64,000 nt of DNA from NCBI RefSeq assembly GCF_030272615.1, contig NC_081412.1, positions 103,094,796 to 103,158,795 on the forward strand. The letters run 5' to 3'. This document shows positions 46,553 through 59,196 of the stretch, piece by piece. The notes beneath the pieces are model-generated. The model saw only the letters and a list, made by a program, of their open reading frames with translations, had not been told where the DNA came from and ran no database searches. The position numbers were made by a program, and so were the translations under genes. This stretch comes from Cryptomeria japonica. Lineage: Eukaryota; Streptophyta; Pinopsida; Cupressales; Cupressaceae. The stretch's first letter is position 1. The number at the start of each line of letters is the position of its first letter.

Positions 46553-49500
46553 TCTCAATCTCTTAAAACAAATGGTTTCCAATACTTATTTGAATCAAAG
46601 CACTTAGAGTGGTAAATATCACCCTAGGAAGATTCTATTGATCTTTGCTCTTAGAGCTATGGAACACTCTAGGAGGAACAAATTATTATTAAGAACCAGC
46701 ACACTTTCTTTACAAGAAAAATCCTAGCTAGGAAACTCCCAAGTGTACCTTATACCCCAAGTTGGAAATATCACAAATGCCCCTTGTCCTATCTCCATAG
46801 CCCACCGAACCACCTTCTTCTTCCTTGAGTGATCTCTATACCATTTCCTCGTCTCACTTGAATGTTTTATATAATCTTTTAAAGGGTGGTTTTTAAACCA
46901 TCAACACCCTTTCACAAAGTTTTTCTTATAATAATTTTGCATAAATATTCTTTATTTTAACCTCTCTTCTAACCAAAGGATCATAATATTCTTTATTTTT
47001 ATCTCCATTTTTAATTCTAAAGGGTTATTTCATAACTTTCTCTTCACTTAGGGAAAAAATCATATACTAGTTCTTGTTTCAAAATCTTGGTTCTTGTTTT
47101 AATAGGTTATTACTATTATGACCTGCTTATTTTAACTATGTGAGAAACATGGATGGTCTTTGAAATAAGAGGTTTTCATCACAAAACCATGTATATCTTG
47201 GCATCAGTTTTAGTGGTAAATTTGGTTGTGATTTTGTTCTATTAGTTTAAATGGATGATAGTCTAAAATTATTATTGGTGTAATGAGGAGACTTTAAATT
47301 CTACCCCTTGGTTGTACAGTGAGGATTCATTGATATATTTGTCTCTATTGAGGAAGGATGGTTATCTTCATGTGTTTTTAGATGTTAACATATTGGTGGC
47401 CATGGAGGGATCTTTAGTCTTTGGTCAAGGTGTTATTTATGATCCCCCCTTGATGGGATGCAATTCTCTTTGGTTTTGACTATTGATCATTTTCTTGGAG
47501 CTTCATGTTTTTATGGGTTTCATGTGAAGTTTCCATGGATCGATTGGCTGGATTCTCATGGATACTAGGAAGACTTGGATGAGGATATATATATATCTTT
47601 TACTTAGAGATATGTATTAGAATAATTACTCTTTATATGTTTCAACATAAAGATCAAGAAGCCTACACCTAGATATGGATATGAGTCCATTAAGGAGTTG
47701 ACAAGATTTTCCTTTATTTAATTATTTTATTTCTTACTTTAATATGCACACTTTAAAATCTTGTATGTGATTCTTGGTCTACACAATAGATGAATGATCT
47801 AGACATGTTTCTTACCAAATTATTGACTGCATTCTTTTTATCATGTCTTATTATGTGCATTGGTTCTAAGCTTTGTTGATTATAAAAGCTTTTTAAGAAG
47901 TAGGTGCATGGTTTTATGGATTTTTTATTATTTTCCTTGTGATTTAGTCATAAGATATAGTAATATTTTTTAGGACTTTCTTAGAGAGGTATAGGAAACA
48001 ATTATCTTTGTGCATATTTTCTTTAGGAAGAAAACCATATAACGAGGAATTTAAAAATTTCCAACATATTGACACATCAATGTACACTTTGACAACATTA
48101 TGGTATTACTTGATTACCTATAAAAATTGTATCAAACTACTATCTCACACCTCAAGTATAGGTTAAAAAAAAGGAAAATCCATAAATAATTTGAATAAAA
48201 TATTGGATGCCAAAATCATGGTATAATGAGAAACTCCATCCTCACCTTCAAAATCATATTCTAAAGATAGGAAATAGAATAAAAGACTTCACATGATCAT
48301 AATCAATATATCATCAAATAATATATAACCATGAAGGCATATTTGACTCATAAATCCCTAATGAATCGCATCCTCAAGTATGGGAATCTATTATGGAGAA
48401 GACAACTCATCTAGTTCCCATATATATTATGTTCAAAATCTTCATTCATCAATCTTGATAGTACTTATAATTGGGAAATATCATCTACTAAGTCTAAAGT
48501 CAAATGTGACCACCATTATAGTGTTTGAACTCCCTTATGAATGTATGTAACATATAACATCAATATTCCTTTGAGAGTGTTAAATATAAAAAACTCTATT
48601 GTACCTTATGAATATATGTCAACTTTCTAAGAGTGTTAGAGATACATAAAATATATATAGGATTTGCAAGGTTAATGACACCTTAATCATAACAATGATC
48701 CCACTAGCCATAATTTTTTCCAATTATTGATTCACTTTCACCTTTTCATTAGAATTGAGGTGATAAGGAATTTTTTTAATATTTTTATTTCACTCTATTG
48801 ATTGTATCTTAATTATTTTTACCTTCATTCCTTTCAAATTAATAATTCTCTTGGAAAAAGGTCATCATAACATTTCAATACTTTTGGCATTTATATTACC
48901 TCTTTTTCTACCAATAATAACCAATCGTTTCTATTTTAGAGGCACTCTCTTGAGATATTTATTTTTCTTTTATATTTAGGAGTTGGTATAAATATTGAGT
49001 TTTATCTAGATTATGTTCTATTATTGATTTTTCTTCTACCTCAACTTTTACAAGTTTCTAGGTGTAATGCTTGGTAAAATTTATGGTTTCACAAATTAAG
49101 ATAATAAAACCACTAATCTTATCTAAGGAACCAATACATTAAAAGAGGGGTAAGTCCAATAAATCTAGCCACAATTCAATTAGGAAAAGGGCTGAAATTC
49201 TTATTAGACATACTTTTTTTGTTCGCCATCCTCTTTTGGTTGAAATTGGATTTGAATTGTAGGATTTAGGATGAAGCAATGGATAATTGAAATTATTCCT
49301 TCTAGTTCAATGATCACTTGTTTAGGTTTCCATTTGTGTTTGAGGACCATCTTTGGTATTGTTAAGTGGATTAAAGGTGACTATTCCCTCATCCTACTCC
49401 TTTCCTCAGAAATCAATAGTGTCATTGTCTAGTCGAATAACAATGGATAAGTTGGACTTCCTTTATTGGTGTCAATATTTTGAGCGCATAAGTAGTGTTG

Positions 49501-50049
49501 TGGCTAAAAGACGATAGGAATGCTTTGATGTGGATTGGTGGTTTATGCTTCCCTCATCCCATTATCATGTGGTTTTGTGATATTTCAAGATCATGGGTTG
49601 TATTGACCGTCATTGAGGTTTCATCCTCCCTCTCTCATTGGTTCATCATGGTGAGATTGTCCCATGGTAGTTAGTCTTTTGTTGGTGCCACCTTACTTAT
49701 GAAATGGTGAGGTTGTTGTGTAGTTGTTCCTTTTCTTTGTAATATTTCTTGCAACAATTGTGTGAATGTTGCAGTGTGAGTGTGATGAGTCATTGTTGTA
49801 TCTTTTGTTTTGATGTTGGTTGTTTAAAAAAAAAGGTTGTACCATCAAGTTTTTTTTTGAACCTTAGATAAGGCATTACACTCCAGTTCCATAATATTTG
49901 ATTCATTGCTAGAAGTTTCACTCCAAGGAATGAGTACCCTTAGGTACCTAAAATGAATGACCATTGGAAGTAGATACAAAAAAAATTCATTTCTTGATTT
50001 GATGGTGAGGATGAAGAATCTAAGATTGTTTTCTTTGGTTAGTTAAAAG
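46550..50049. other. Gene-poor AT-rich region
   Basis: No gene or complete element was recognised in 3.5 kb. Around 47320-47450 one frame stays open for some 40 codons (SEDSLIYLSLLRKDGYLHVF), which may be an old coding relic. The last few hundred bases may belong to the decayed copia element that is recognisable from 50050. Confidence 0.4.
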
Positions 50050-50758
50050 AACTATTACATAGAATAATGCATGCATCTAGCTTGAATAAGGTGTCAATCT
50101 AAAGACCCTTATAAACACCATAGATCCTCTAGTCATCTTATATCCTCCACTCAATAAAATAGCCAATACACCTACATCTTTCATCTTTCTCACTAAAAAG
50201 AGGTTTCATTCCAAGCTTACAATATGTAATACACCATCAATCCCCTTCAATCTACCATCATGGAATTGGATATTTTCCCTTACATTTTTATTTAATGTTA
50301 AAATCAAATTCATCACCCAAAATAACCATTGCATCATCATATTATTCATACTTCAAGAATTAATCCCCTACAAAAGGTCATGTGAAAAAGATGCACCAAA
50401 TTCTATCAACCATACAACTTTAGATGTATTTATTTCCAAGGCTCCAAAAAGGCTTCATCATCATCCTAAGAGGATTTATCTAAATCAAAATCCAAGGAAT
50501 TCTTTTTTTTCTTTTCCTCCTCACACTCTTTACAAAAAAATGACCAATTGTATCATAGTTCCAATATTTTTCTTTGAACTTTCCAAGAAACTTAGATCTC
50601 CCTAGGAATTCAGATTTTAAGTTCTTGTCCTTATTCTTTCCTTTCTCTTTTGATCTACCATGAACATCAAGTTCCTTTCTATCCATATCAAAATATTTTC
50701 TCCATGTCTCTTATAAAAGCAATAACGCGATCACTTCATCATTCTTGAAAGTTGTAGT
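50050..50758 (-). pseudogene. Decayed copia gag-protease/pre-integrase remnant, target of two younger insertions
   Basis: Read on the minus strand from 50758, the frame gives TFKNDEVIALLLL and then GRSKEKGKNKDK and GKFKEKYWNYDTIGHF, a copia gag end with a damaged zinc knuckle (both leading cysteines lost). Further on, GRLKGIDGVLHIVSLE and KMKDVGVLAILLSGGYKMTR match the region between protease and integrase of copia elements. Stops are frequent. The copia element at 50759 is inserted in the gag part; the 13 bp beyond its other end continue the same gag frame until the gypsy LTR starts. Confidence 0.65.
50754..50758. repeat. Left target-site duplication of the copia element
   Basis: GTAGT at 50754-50758 is repeated exactly at 57950-57954. 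Confidence 0.9.
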
Positions 50759-52173
50759 TGATAATATGATAAAACTATAAAGATCCGGTCAATCATTGAG
50801 AGGGGGGGTGAATCAGTAATTGGAAAGTAAACAAATTTTCACCAAGCTTATTTTCAACTTAGAATCATCTCACAAAGTATACCTGTTTAAACACTTTAAC
50901 AAATCTATAGTTGCATTGTTAGACCTTACCGGTTGACCTAATACTTCAGTGATATAATGCAACAGATCTAAAACTTAAATATCCTTTGGCCAAAATCTTA
51001 AACCACTTCACTAATACCAATAATAACATATTTCAAATCATTTCCAATCATTTAAATATATCTATGCAGATTTACCAATCATTCATATCAACCATACCAA
51101 AAACATATCCACAAAATCATTCACCACTTGACACAATGATTTTTCACATGGAAACCCAAATGGGAAAAAACATGGTGGGGATGAATACCCACAAGTATTT
51201 TGAACTCTTCTGAAGTTCTCCTTGTTAGGAGCCAAGCCTTGTTATAATCTTATACAATAATGTTTTGTTAGGAACAGATCTGGTTAAGGACCATCCAGTT
51301 AAGGGATTGACTACAAATACCCTATTAAAGGTAAACTCAGTGGAGAATTTCAAATCTAAGCTAATGGATCACCTAGTTAGAGGATTTCAACAATAAGCTT
51401 GTTAAAGCTTACTCGGTTAAGGGATTTTACTAGTTGTAATGGTTAGAGAACAACAAGTTCTTTGACTGATATGGAAATAGAACTTCCTTGCTGAATCATA
51501 TCCTTTACTGCTCCTATCTGCCTTCACATCATTATGTAGACACACCTCTTGGTTCGACAACAATCACTTTCACATAATCAAATTTGCCAACCACTCTTTC
51601 AATCAGTCCATCGACCTTATAAATAAATACATTAGGTCGGTAACACAACACAGACCCTAAAATTCTCATAGAGATTACAAACACATCGGTTCAATTATGA
51701 CTATTAGACTACATGCAATCGAATTTACATTCTTCTAGGCATCTACAACCACTCCTGGATCATCGCACTTTGAATCTTGTAACACATCACACGTTTGTCA
51801 CTTCATACTATGCATTTGATCATTCCCAAGATAAATAGTTATTTTTACGTGCCAAAACCATTTTGAAACTCATCACATGAAAAATGCTTACATGGCATCT
51901 TCATCACTGATCATCATTTGGTCATAAATCATCACAATCGATTGCCAAGCTTCATCGTTCAGGGTCCTACTTCTCAACTAGATAGGGTTACCGGTTGATC
52001 TTCACTGCTTCATTATTAGATACTTTACTGCTTCATTATCGGTTGCTTTACTGCTTCATTATCAGTTGCTTTAGTACTTCATTATTGGTTGCTTTACTGC
52101 TTCATTACCAGTTGCTATTGACATCAATGACAATGTTATACTTCTTCAATGAAATCATTATGCAATGCCAACG
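50759..52173 (-). repeat. 3' LTR of the copia element
   Basis: 1,415 bp. A polypurine tract (minus strand AAATGGGGAGAA, 52174-52185) directly precedes it in element direction. The minus-strand start reads CGTTGGCATTGC, where TGTTGG is expected. Confidence 0.9.
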
Positions 52174-52554
52174 TTCTCCCCATTTGGAATTGTTGGCAAT
52201 GCAAATATCAATACCAATTGATTCTCATGATTAAGAGTAAAACATATACACAGGTATAGGAATCCTGGTTTACATTTTTTTAACATATACTATCCTTCAA
52301 CTGTATCTTCATGTCTTCAGATGGTAACTGGTTCTGCAATCTGTTTTCTCTCCTTAACATATAAGGTTATCAATCATATACTTTTCTTCTCCCCCTTTGA
52401 CAACAAATGCCAAAGTGAAGGTAAACCAATATGTTTCTTATCCATGCTTCACCAATCTGCAATTAGTTGCTCCCCCTGTGGAGTAGCTCCATTCTTCACC
52501 AATCCTTATTCAAGATTTTCAATAGGCTCCAGGATTGATGTATTCCATATCTGC

Positions 52555-55500
52555 TTAATTGAATTCATGTAGGGGTACAACCCCTAACTCACCTCTGAGA
52601 TATTCAAATTTAGCCTTAGGTAGAGGCTTAGTAAAAATATCTACTAGTTGTTCTTTAGTGGAAACATGCTCCAATGATACATCTTTTCTTTGAACTTTCT
52701 CTCTCAGAAAATGATACTTCAGCTCTATATTCTTTATCCTAGCATGCAATACCGGGTTCTTAGAAATATGTATAGTACTAGTGTTATTACATAAAATTCT
52801 TACCAGTTTTGATATCTTCAGCTTAAAACCTTCCAATATGTGTTTCATCTAGATTGCTTGGGTACAATCCATGTAAGTTGTAACATACTCATCTTATGTT
52901 GTTGATTGAGAGATACAACTTTGTTTCTTGCTGCTCCAAGACACTAATCCATCTCCAAGAAAAAATGCTCCTCTGGTTGTACTTTTCTTGTCATCAACAT
53001 TTCTTGCCCAATCTGCATCACTATAGAATTTTAAGTCAAAGTATCCTGCATATGGATACCATAATCATAATCTATTGTGCCTTTCAAGTATCTAGAAATT
53101 CTCTTGGTTGCAATCATGTGTGATTCCTTCGGTTTTTTCTAAAATCTAGCAACCAATCCTACTGCATGAGCAATGTATGGTCTATTGTGGACAACATATG
53201 TAGCTTACCTATCATGGATTTTTATTCCTTTTCATCAACTGGTGCAAAATCATCTTCCTTTGACAATTTATAGCCTATAACCATTGGTGTTCCAACTGGT
53301 TTACAATCTCCCATTCCAAAAGTTCTCAACACTTCCTTCACATACTTGGATTGTGTGATAAAAATTCCTTCCTTCATCAGTATTTTATCTCCTTTTGTCT
53401 TGAGATATATTTTACTATCTTCATTGGTTCTTTGAAAACCTATCTTTACTAAGTGAGAGTGCAATATTTCGTACCATGCTCTTGGTGCTTGTTTTAATTT
53501 ATATAGTACCTTATGTATCTTGCACACCATATCCTTTTCTTCAGTTAATGCATAACCATCTAGTTGTTCTATGTATCTACTTCTTCTTCCAATATTCCAT
53601 TTAAGAATGTTGATTTAACATCCATTTGATATACCTTAAATCCTATGTATTTTGCAAATGCAAGTAGAGTCCTTACTCCTTCAAATCTTGCTACTAGTGC
53701 AAATGTCTCACCATAATCTTCACCTTCCTCTTGTGCATATCCTTTGCATACCAGTTTGGCTTTATTCCTGACCACTACTCCATCTTCATTCAATTTGTTT
53801 CTAAATACCCACTTTGTGCCTATTACATTCTTGTTTTTCAGTCTGGGTACCAATGACCATGTATTATTTTTCTCTATCTGATCAAGTTCTTCTTCCATTG
53901 CCTTGATCCAATCTTCATTTGCAAAGGCTTCTTTTGTTGTTCTAGGTTCAATGGTGGAGATCATACAAGAGTTTTCTCTTAGCCTTCTTCTAGTTAACAC
54001 ACTTGCATTCTTGTCTCCAATAATTTGACCAGGGTTGTGATTGAGTCTGACATACCTTGGAATAACATGATCTTGGTTTTTTTAGGTTCTTCTTCTTCAC
54101 TTTCTTCATCTTTTGTTGGACCTTCTTGTTCCAGTTGAACTGGGCATCTATGTTTAGTTCTCCAACTTTTGGCTTTACTGGTTTCAGTTCCAAAAACAGT
54201 GTGTTTGGTTCTTCTTCTTCTTCCTTCTTCTTGTTGGTTTCTTTAGATTTGTCAGTGAATTCATCTACTCGGACATTGAAACTTTCAATGATTTTCTTAG
54301 TCCGGTTGTTGTAGCACTTGCAAGGTTTTCTCTTGGTGGAGTAACCAAGAAATATGCCTTCATCACTTTTGGCATCAAACTTTCCAATAATCACTTCTTT
54401 TAATAAAATGTCTGCTACAATTTTTTTTGAAGTAACCGACATTCGGTGATCTACCATACCAGTATTCATAGGGTGTTTTGTCTTTACCTCTTTTGATCAC
54501 TATCCGGTTCATTGTATAAATAGTTGTGCTGACAGCTTCTCTCCAAAATGTCTTAGCTACACCTCCTTGAATTAACATAGTCCTATCAGCTTCAACCACT
54601 GACTGGTTGTTCCTTTCTGCAATACTGTTCTGCTGTGGTGTCCTTGGTGCAGATAGCTACCTCTTGATCCTATTGTTTTCATAGTATCTAGTGAATTCCT
54701 TTGAAGTAAATTCACCACCTTGATTAGTTCTTAAATTTTTTAGCTTCCTTCCACTTTCATTCTCAACCAAGGCTCTGAATGTTTTAAATTTGCTTTTGTC
54801 TTATCTTTCAAGAATGTGACCCACATCATTCTTGAGATGTCATCGGTAAATATCATGAAGTACTGATCTCCTTGAATACTCCTAGTATTCATTGGTCCAC
54901 ATAGGTTAGTATGAACCAAATCTAGCAAATGTCAACTGAGAAAGATTTGCTCTTGAAGGTTGAGGTTGTCATTTTCCCTAATTGACATTCCTTGCACAAA
55001 GAATTCATTGGTTTGTCCAACTGTGGCAATCCTCTTATTGATTTTGACTTGTTGACTCTTACAATGTTATCAAAATTCACATGGGAAAACCTCTAATGCC
55101 AAATCCAACTATCTTCTACTTTTGCAATCAAACAACTATTGATTTTAGAGTTTAAGTGAAAAATATTACCTTTGGTTTGTTTTCATGTTGCAATTAGTTC
55201 ACCTTTGCTTCCAAAGATCTTGCAAACTCCATTCTTGAATTCTAACCGGTAACCTTTGTCATTGAGTTGAGCAACACTCAAAAGATTATGTTTCAGACCT
55301 TCAACCTAGTAGACATAATCTGCACTACTCTTACCATTCAAGGAAATGGATCCTTTTCCCTTCACCATGCAGGGAGAGTTATTCCCAAATATGACAACAC
55401 CTCCATCAAATTCGTCCAGTGTTAGGAACTTACTCTGGTCACTAGTCATGTGGTGTGAACAACCACTACCAATAATCCAATCATTTGAATTATCCAAGTG

Positions 55501-55720
55501 AGAGACCAATGCCCTTTGTTATGATATGTCTTCTTTGATAGAAACAAAGACAATGTCCTCATTTGTATCTTCCTCAGATTCTTCATCTATAATACCTTCA
55601 TCCACTCCAATGAAACACTTTCTTTTTCCTTATCCTTTAAAATTCCTATATTTCTCTTGTTTTTCCTTGTTATCTTCATTAGGACAGTTAGCAGCAATAT
55701 GTCCTATCTGGTTCCATGCA
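52555..55720 (-). pseudogene. Copia pol remnant: protease, integrase, reverse transcriptase, RNase H
   Basis: The polyprotein that matures, copies and inserts the element, broken by many frameshifts. In element order: a zinc knuckle CFAWNQIGHIAANC with its second Cys changed to Trp (about 55700); protease DWIIGSGCSHHMT (55306-55509), where the usual DSG reads GSG; pre-integrase LCKECQLGKM near 55000; integrase core DLVHTNLCGP and FTDDISRMMWV (54740-54928); integrase end EAVSTTIYTMNR (54375-54599); reverse transcriptase IGTKWVFRNKLNEDG and YQMDVKSTFLNG (53569-54000), then ALYKL-type HKVLYKLKQAPRAWY (53222-53530). Here GDKILM joins directly to KEGIFITQSKYV, so the segment with the YVDD active site is missing. 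RNase H (about 52555-53050) keeps DADWA and ends KPLPKAKFEYLRG. Confidence 0.9.
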
Positions 55721-55727
55721 AAACATT

Positions 55728-56480
55728 TTAGTGGTAATTTACCTCTATACTTATCAGTACCTCTGGGTAACCGCTTGGCCAACAATGCTTTGAGTTCCAT
55801 CTATGACTGTAACATACTTCTCTTCTTTTCCTTACTGGTGGGGTTGAGACTAAGGCTTTAAATGCAGGTTCTGACCTTTGAACACTTCCATCGAAACCAT
55901 TTAATTTGAATGCAATCAATTTACCAATCATAGAGTCAAGAGTTACCTTTGTCTTGTCAATAGATTTGAGTTCTTAAATGGCTGCAACTCTGATAGCGTA
56001 GACTGGTAGAAAGGTTCTCAATACCTTGCTAACCACAATGGCATCCTCCACTGTACCTCCAACACTTTTGATTTCTCCAACTATCTCCTTGATTCTCTAA
56101 CCTTAGTGTTGAATGTTTTCACCTTCAACCATTCTCATGTCATCAAATTTTCCTCTAAGACTCTCTTCCTTGGCTATCTTTACATGCTCATCACCACCAT
56201 AGATTTCTTCCAGTTTCTTCCAAACTTCATATGCAGTCTCCAATCCATGAACATCAACATATTTTGATTCTGACAGGGTACTAATGATGGCCTCTAATGC
56301 TTGGTTTTTCTCCCGTTGCTCCTTCTTCTGATCATCTTTCAAAATTCCACTAGGCAAGTTATAATTAGAGACAACATGATCCCAATATTGACTTCCTAAA
56401 CTCTTGATGTAAATCTTCATCCTATCACTCCAGATTCTGTAGTTATCTCTATTGAACATCATACCTTCTCTCTTCATCAT
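55728..56480 (-). pseudogene. Copia gag remnant (UBN2-type)
   Basis: Gag forms the particle and binds element RNA. One frame runs from MMKREGMMFNRDNYRIWSDR at 56480 through YEVWKKLEEIYGGDEHVKIA to IGKLIAFKLNGFDGSVQRSE, the conserved gag domain order. Stops near 56100 and 55978 break it. It starts about 60 bases after the primer site, the usual place. The zinc knuckle that should follow lies in the next, shifted frame. Confidence 0.85.
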
Positions 56481-56536
56481 TTTCTCTTGGACCTTTTCCT
56501 CAAGCTATTACGCTTATACTCAAGGGGACCTAGAAT

Positions 56537-56548
56537 GCTTTGATACCA
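56537..56548 (-). other. Primer-binding site of the copia element
   Basis: The minus strand reads TGGTATCAAAGC, two bases from the LTR end; it differs from the usual TGGTATCAGAGC by one base. Confidence 0.85.
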
Positions 56549-56550
56549 AT

Positions 56551-57949
56551 TGATAATATGATGAAACTATAAAGATTCGATCAACCACTGAGAAGGTGGG
56601 GGGGGTGAATCCATAATTGGAAAGTAAACTAATTTTCACCAAACTTATATTCAAATTAGAATCAACTAACAAAGTACACCAGTTTAGACACTTTAACAAA
56701 TCTACAACTGCACTATTAAACCTTACCGGTTGACCCAATACTTTAGTGATATAATGCAACAGATCTAAAACTTAAATATCCTTTGGTTAAAACCTTAAAC
56801 CACTTCAGTAATACCAATAATAACATATTTTAGACCATTTCCAATCCTTTAAATATATCTATGCAGATTTACCAATCATTCATATCAACCATACCAAAAA
56901 CATATCCACAAAATCATTCACCACTTGACAAAATGATTTTTCATGTGGAAACCCAAATGGGAAAAACCATCATGGGGATGAATACCCACAAGTATTTTGA
57001 ACTCTTAGGAAGTTCGCCCTGTTAGGAGCCAAGCTTGGTTAGAAGCTTATATATAATAATGTTCTATTGGGAACAGATCTAGTTAAGGACCACCCGGTTA
57101 AGGGATTGACTACAAATACCCTATTAAAGGTAATACCCTATTAAAGGTAACTTCAGTGGATGATTTCAAATCCAAGCTAATGGATCATCTGGTTAGAGAA
57201 TTTCAACAAAAATCCTGTTAAAGATTACCTGGTTAAGGGATTTTACTGTTGTAATGGCTACAAAACAAAAAGTTCTTTGACTGATATGGAAACAACACTT
57301 CCTTGATGAATTAGATCCTTTACTGCTCCTATCTACCTTCACATCATTCTGTAGACACACCTCCTATTTTGGCAACAATCACTTTCACACTTAATCAAAT
57401 TTGCCAACCACTCTTTTAATCAGTCCATCGACCTTATAAAAAAATACATTAGGTCAGTAACACAACACAAACCCTAAAATTCTCATAGAGATTACAAACA
57501 CATCGGTTCAATTCTGACTGTTAGATTACATGCAATCAACTTTACATTCTTCTAGGTATCTACAACCGCTCTTGGATCATCACACTTTGAATCTTGTAAC
57601 ACATCACACGTTTGTCACTTCATACTATGCATTTGATCATTCCCAAGATAAATGGTTATCTTTGTGTGCCAAAACCTTTTCAAAATTCATCACGTGCAAA
57701 ATGCTTACGTGGCATCTTCATCACCGATCATCATAACCGATTGCCAAGCTTCATTGGTTAGGGTTCTACTTCTCAATTGGATAGGGTTACCAATTGATCT
57801 TCACTGCTTCATTACCGCTTGCTTTACTGCTTCATTACCGGTTGCTTTACTGCTTCATTACCGGTTGCTTTACTACTTCAATACCAGTTTCTATTGACAT
57901 CAATGACAACACTATACTTCTTCAATGCAATCTTCATGCAATGCCAATA
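56551..57949 (-). repeat. 5' LTR of the copia element
   Basis: 1,399 bp, collinear with 50759-52173. Near its start in element direction it has three or four copies of a short unit 'gcttcattaccggttgctttact' (57806-57885), also repeated in the partner LTR (52005-52110). A TATA-like stretch lies near 57435. Confidence 0.9.
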
Positions 57950-57954
57950 GTAGT
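57950..57954. repeat. Right target-site duplication of the copia element
   Basis: Exact copy of 50754-50758 (GTAGT). It is followed by 13 bp of old copia gag before the gypsy LTR starts. Confidence 0.9.
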
Positions 57955-57967
57955 GTTATTCTTGTAG

Positions 57968-59174
57968 TGTCCTAAAATTGTGACACTTGCAATTTCGACT
58001 GCATTTGGGTCTTCACGATGGCGACACAACACTGAACCTGAATGGAGACCCCGAAACCTATTTACGACATCAAAAACTGCATATTTCTACACCGTGGCCT
58101 GATCCTTCCTTGCACCCTGCTGTCCCGGGAGGTGGGACCATGGCGCCCAGCGCCCTGGTCCTTCAGGACCATGGTGCCCAATGCCCTGGTCCCTGGCCCT
58201 ATTTTGGGTCCGGTCTCTTATGGGGCATCGGGTCTTCAAGTTTGCAATTCAGAAAAAAATGTTTCTAGGTCGGCCTAAGGTCAGAAAAATCAGTCTTCTA
58301 ACCCTAATTGACAAGTATATAAACTACATTTCCCCTCTCAGAAAGGGTAGATGTTAAGTAGATGGAAAAAAGGCAGAAGCGACATTCAAACATTCAAGCA
58401 TTCAAGCATTCAAGCATTCCTTCAAGCAATTGAGCATTCTAAGTCTCCATTCAAGGCTAAGTGTTGCATTCAAAACAAGGATTCAACCATTGAAGAGGAG
58501 ATCACATACAACATACAACATCATTACACCTTCGCATGTAAGAATACAAACATTCTTACAACAAGGTATCAGTACTTTATTACATTACGAACATTTACAT
58601 TTACAGCATTCTCATTTCCTGGTTAATTCCAAAACTGGGGTTTGACCTAAAGGCAAACCCCTAATCCCTAACCCCCCAATCATCCTCTCTTTTCTGTGTG
58701 TAGGTTGTAGGTACGCGGCTGTAATTGAAGATCTGGAATCCTTGTGCAGAGATGAACAGATCCCCCTTCGTTTCGCAGATTTTTCGAAGGACCGTGTGCA
58801 CGTCGGGCGCCATCGTCCCATCAACTTTCGCTCAAATTTGCAGGACAACGTCATCTCGACATTTTACTACTAATTCCAGGTCCGCAGCTTCATCCCGTAT
58901 TCCTATCTCTGTTTATAAGCGAATCTTTCTTACTTTACATGCACTCCTAGTTTAATCCTTCTATCTACATTCTTTACAAAAGAGGGTAGCCTTGCTCTCT
59001 TAACCCTTGAAATTCATTTAGAATCCAGTCTTTCATTGTGTGGGATTGGATCTTGTGGGTTTCAACCCCTCTTTTGAATGTAAAGTCTCTCCTAAGTGAA
59101 AACTATCAATCCTAGTGACCTCCTTTCTCCTTGGAGTGGGGGGGAACACCTAGGGTTTGATTTTCCACTTTACA
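57968..59174 (+). repeat. 5' LTR of the gypsy element
   Basis: Starts TGTCCTAAAATTGTGACAC and ends CCACTTTACA just before the primer site. A TATATAAA box lies at 58316-58323. Upstream of it is a GC-rich pair of hairpin-forming repeats (58135-58192). Downstream, (CATTCAAG)-type octamers repeat about five times at 58383-58424. Only one LTR is in the window, so its limits rest on TG...CA and the primer site. Confidence 0.75.
58135..58192 (+). repeat. Tandem hairpins in the gypsy U3
   Basis: Two 27-base units (58135-58161 and 58166-58192) separated by TTCA. Each begins GGACCA and ends TGGTCC, its exact complement. In the first, inner GGCGC and GCGCC also pair around a CCA loop, leaving one mismatch in an 11-12-pair stem. 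In the second, base changes leave wobble pairs. Confidence 0.85.
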
Positions 59175-59177
59175 TTT

Positions 59178-59196
59178 TGGTGAACCTGACGTGAAC
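59178..59196 (+). other. Primer-binding site of the gypsy element
   Basis: TGGTGAACCTGACGTGAAC begins three bases after the LTR end, the position of a tRNA primer site. I did not assign the tRNA. Confidence 0.65.

Larger units (their letters stand above)
50759..57949 (-). mobile_element. Ty1/copia retrotransposon, full length but inactive
   Basis: Two LTRs (50759-52173 and 56551-57949) enclose, on the minus strand, primer site, gag, protease, integrase, reverse transcriptase and RNase H in copia order (integrase before reverse transcriptase), with a perfect 5-bp target duplication GTAGT. Frameshifts, stops and loss of the polymerase active site make it dead. The LTRs have diverged at many positions. 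Their outer CA ends are now CG and TA, which shows that the insertion is old. Confidence 0.95.

Noticed and set aside
54126-55861. Plus-strand frames across the copia element
   Set aside because: Antisense shadows of the minus-strand pol and protease region.
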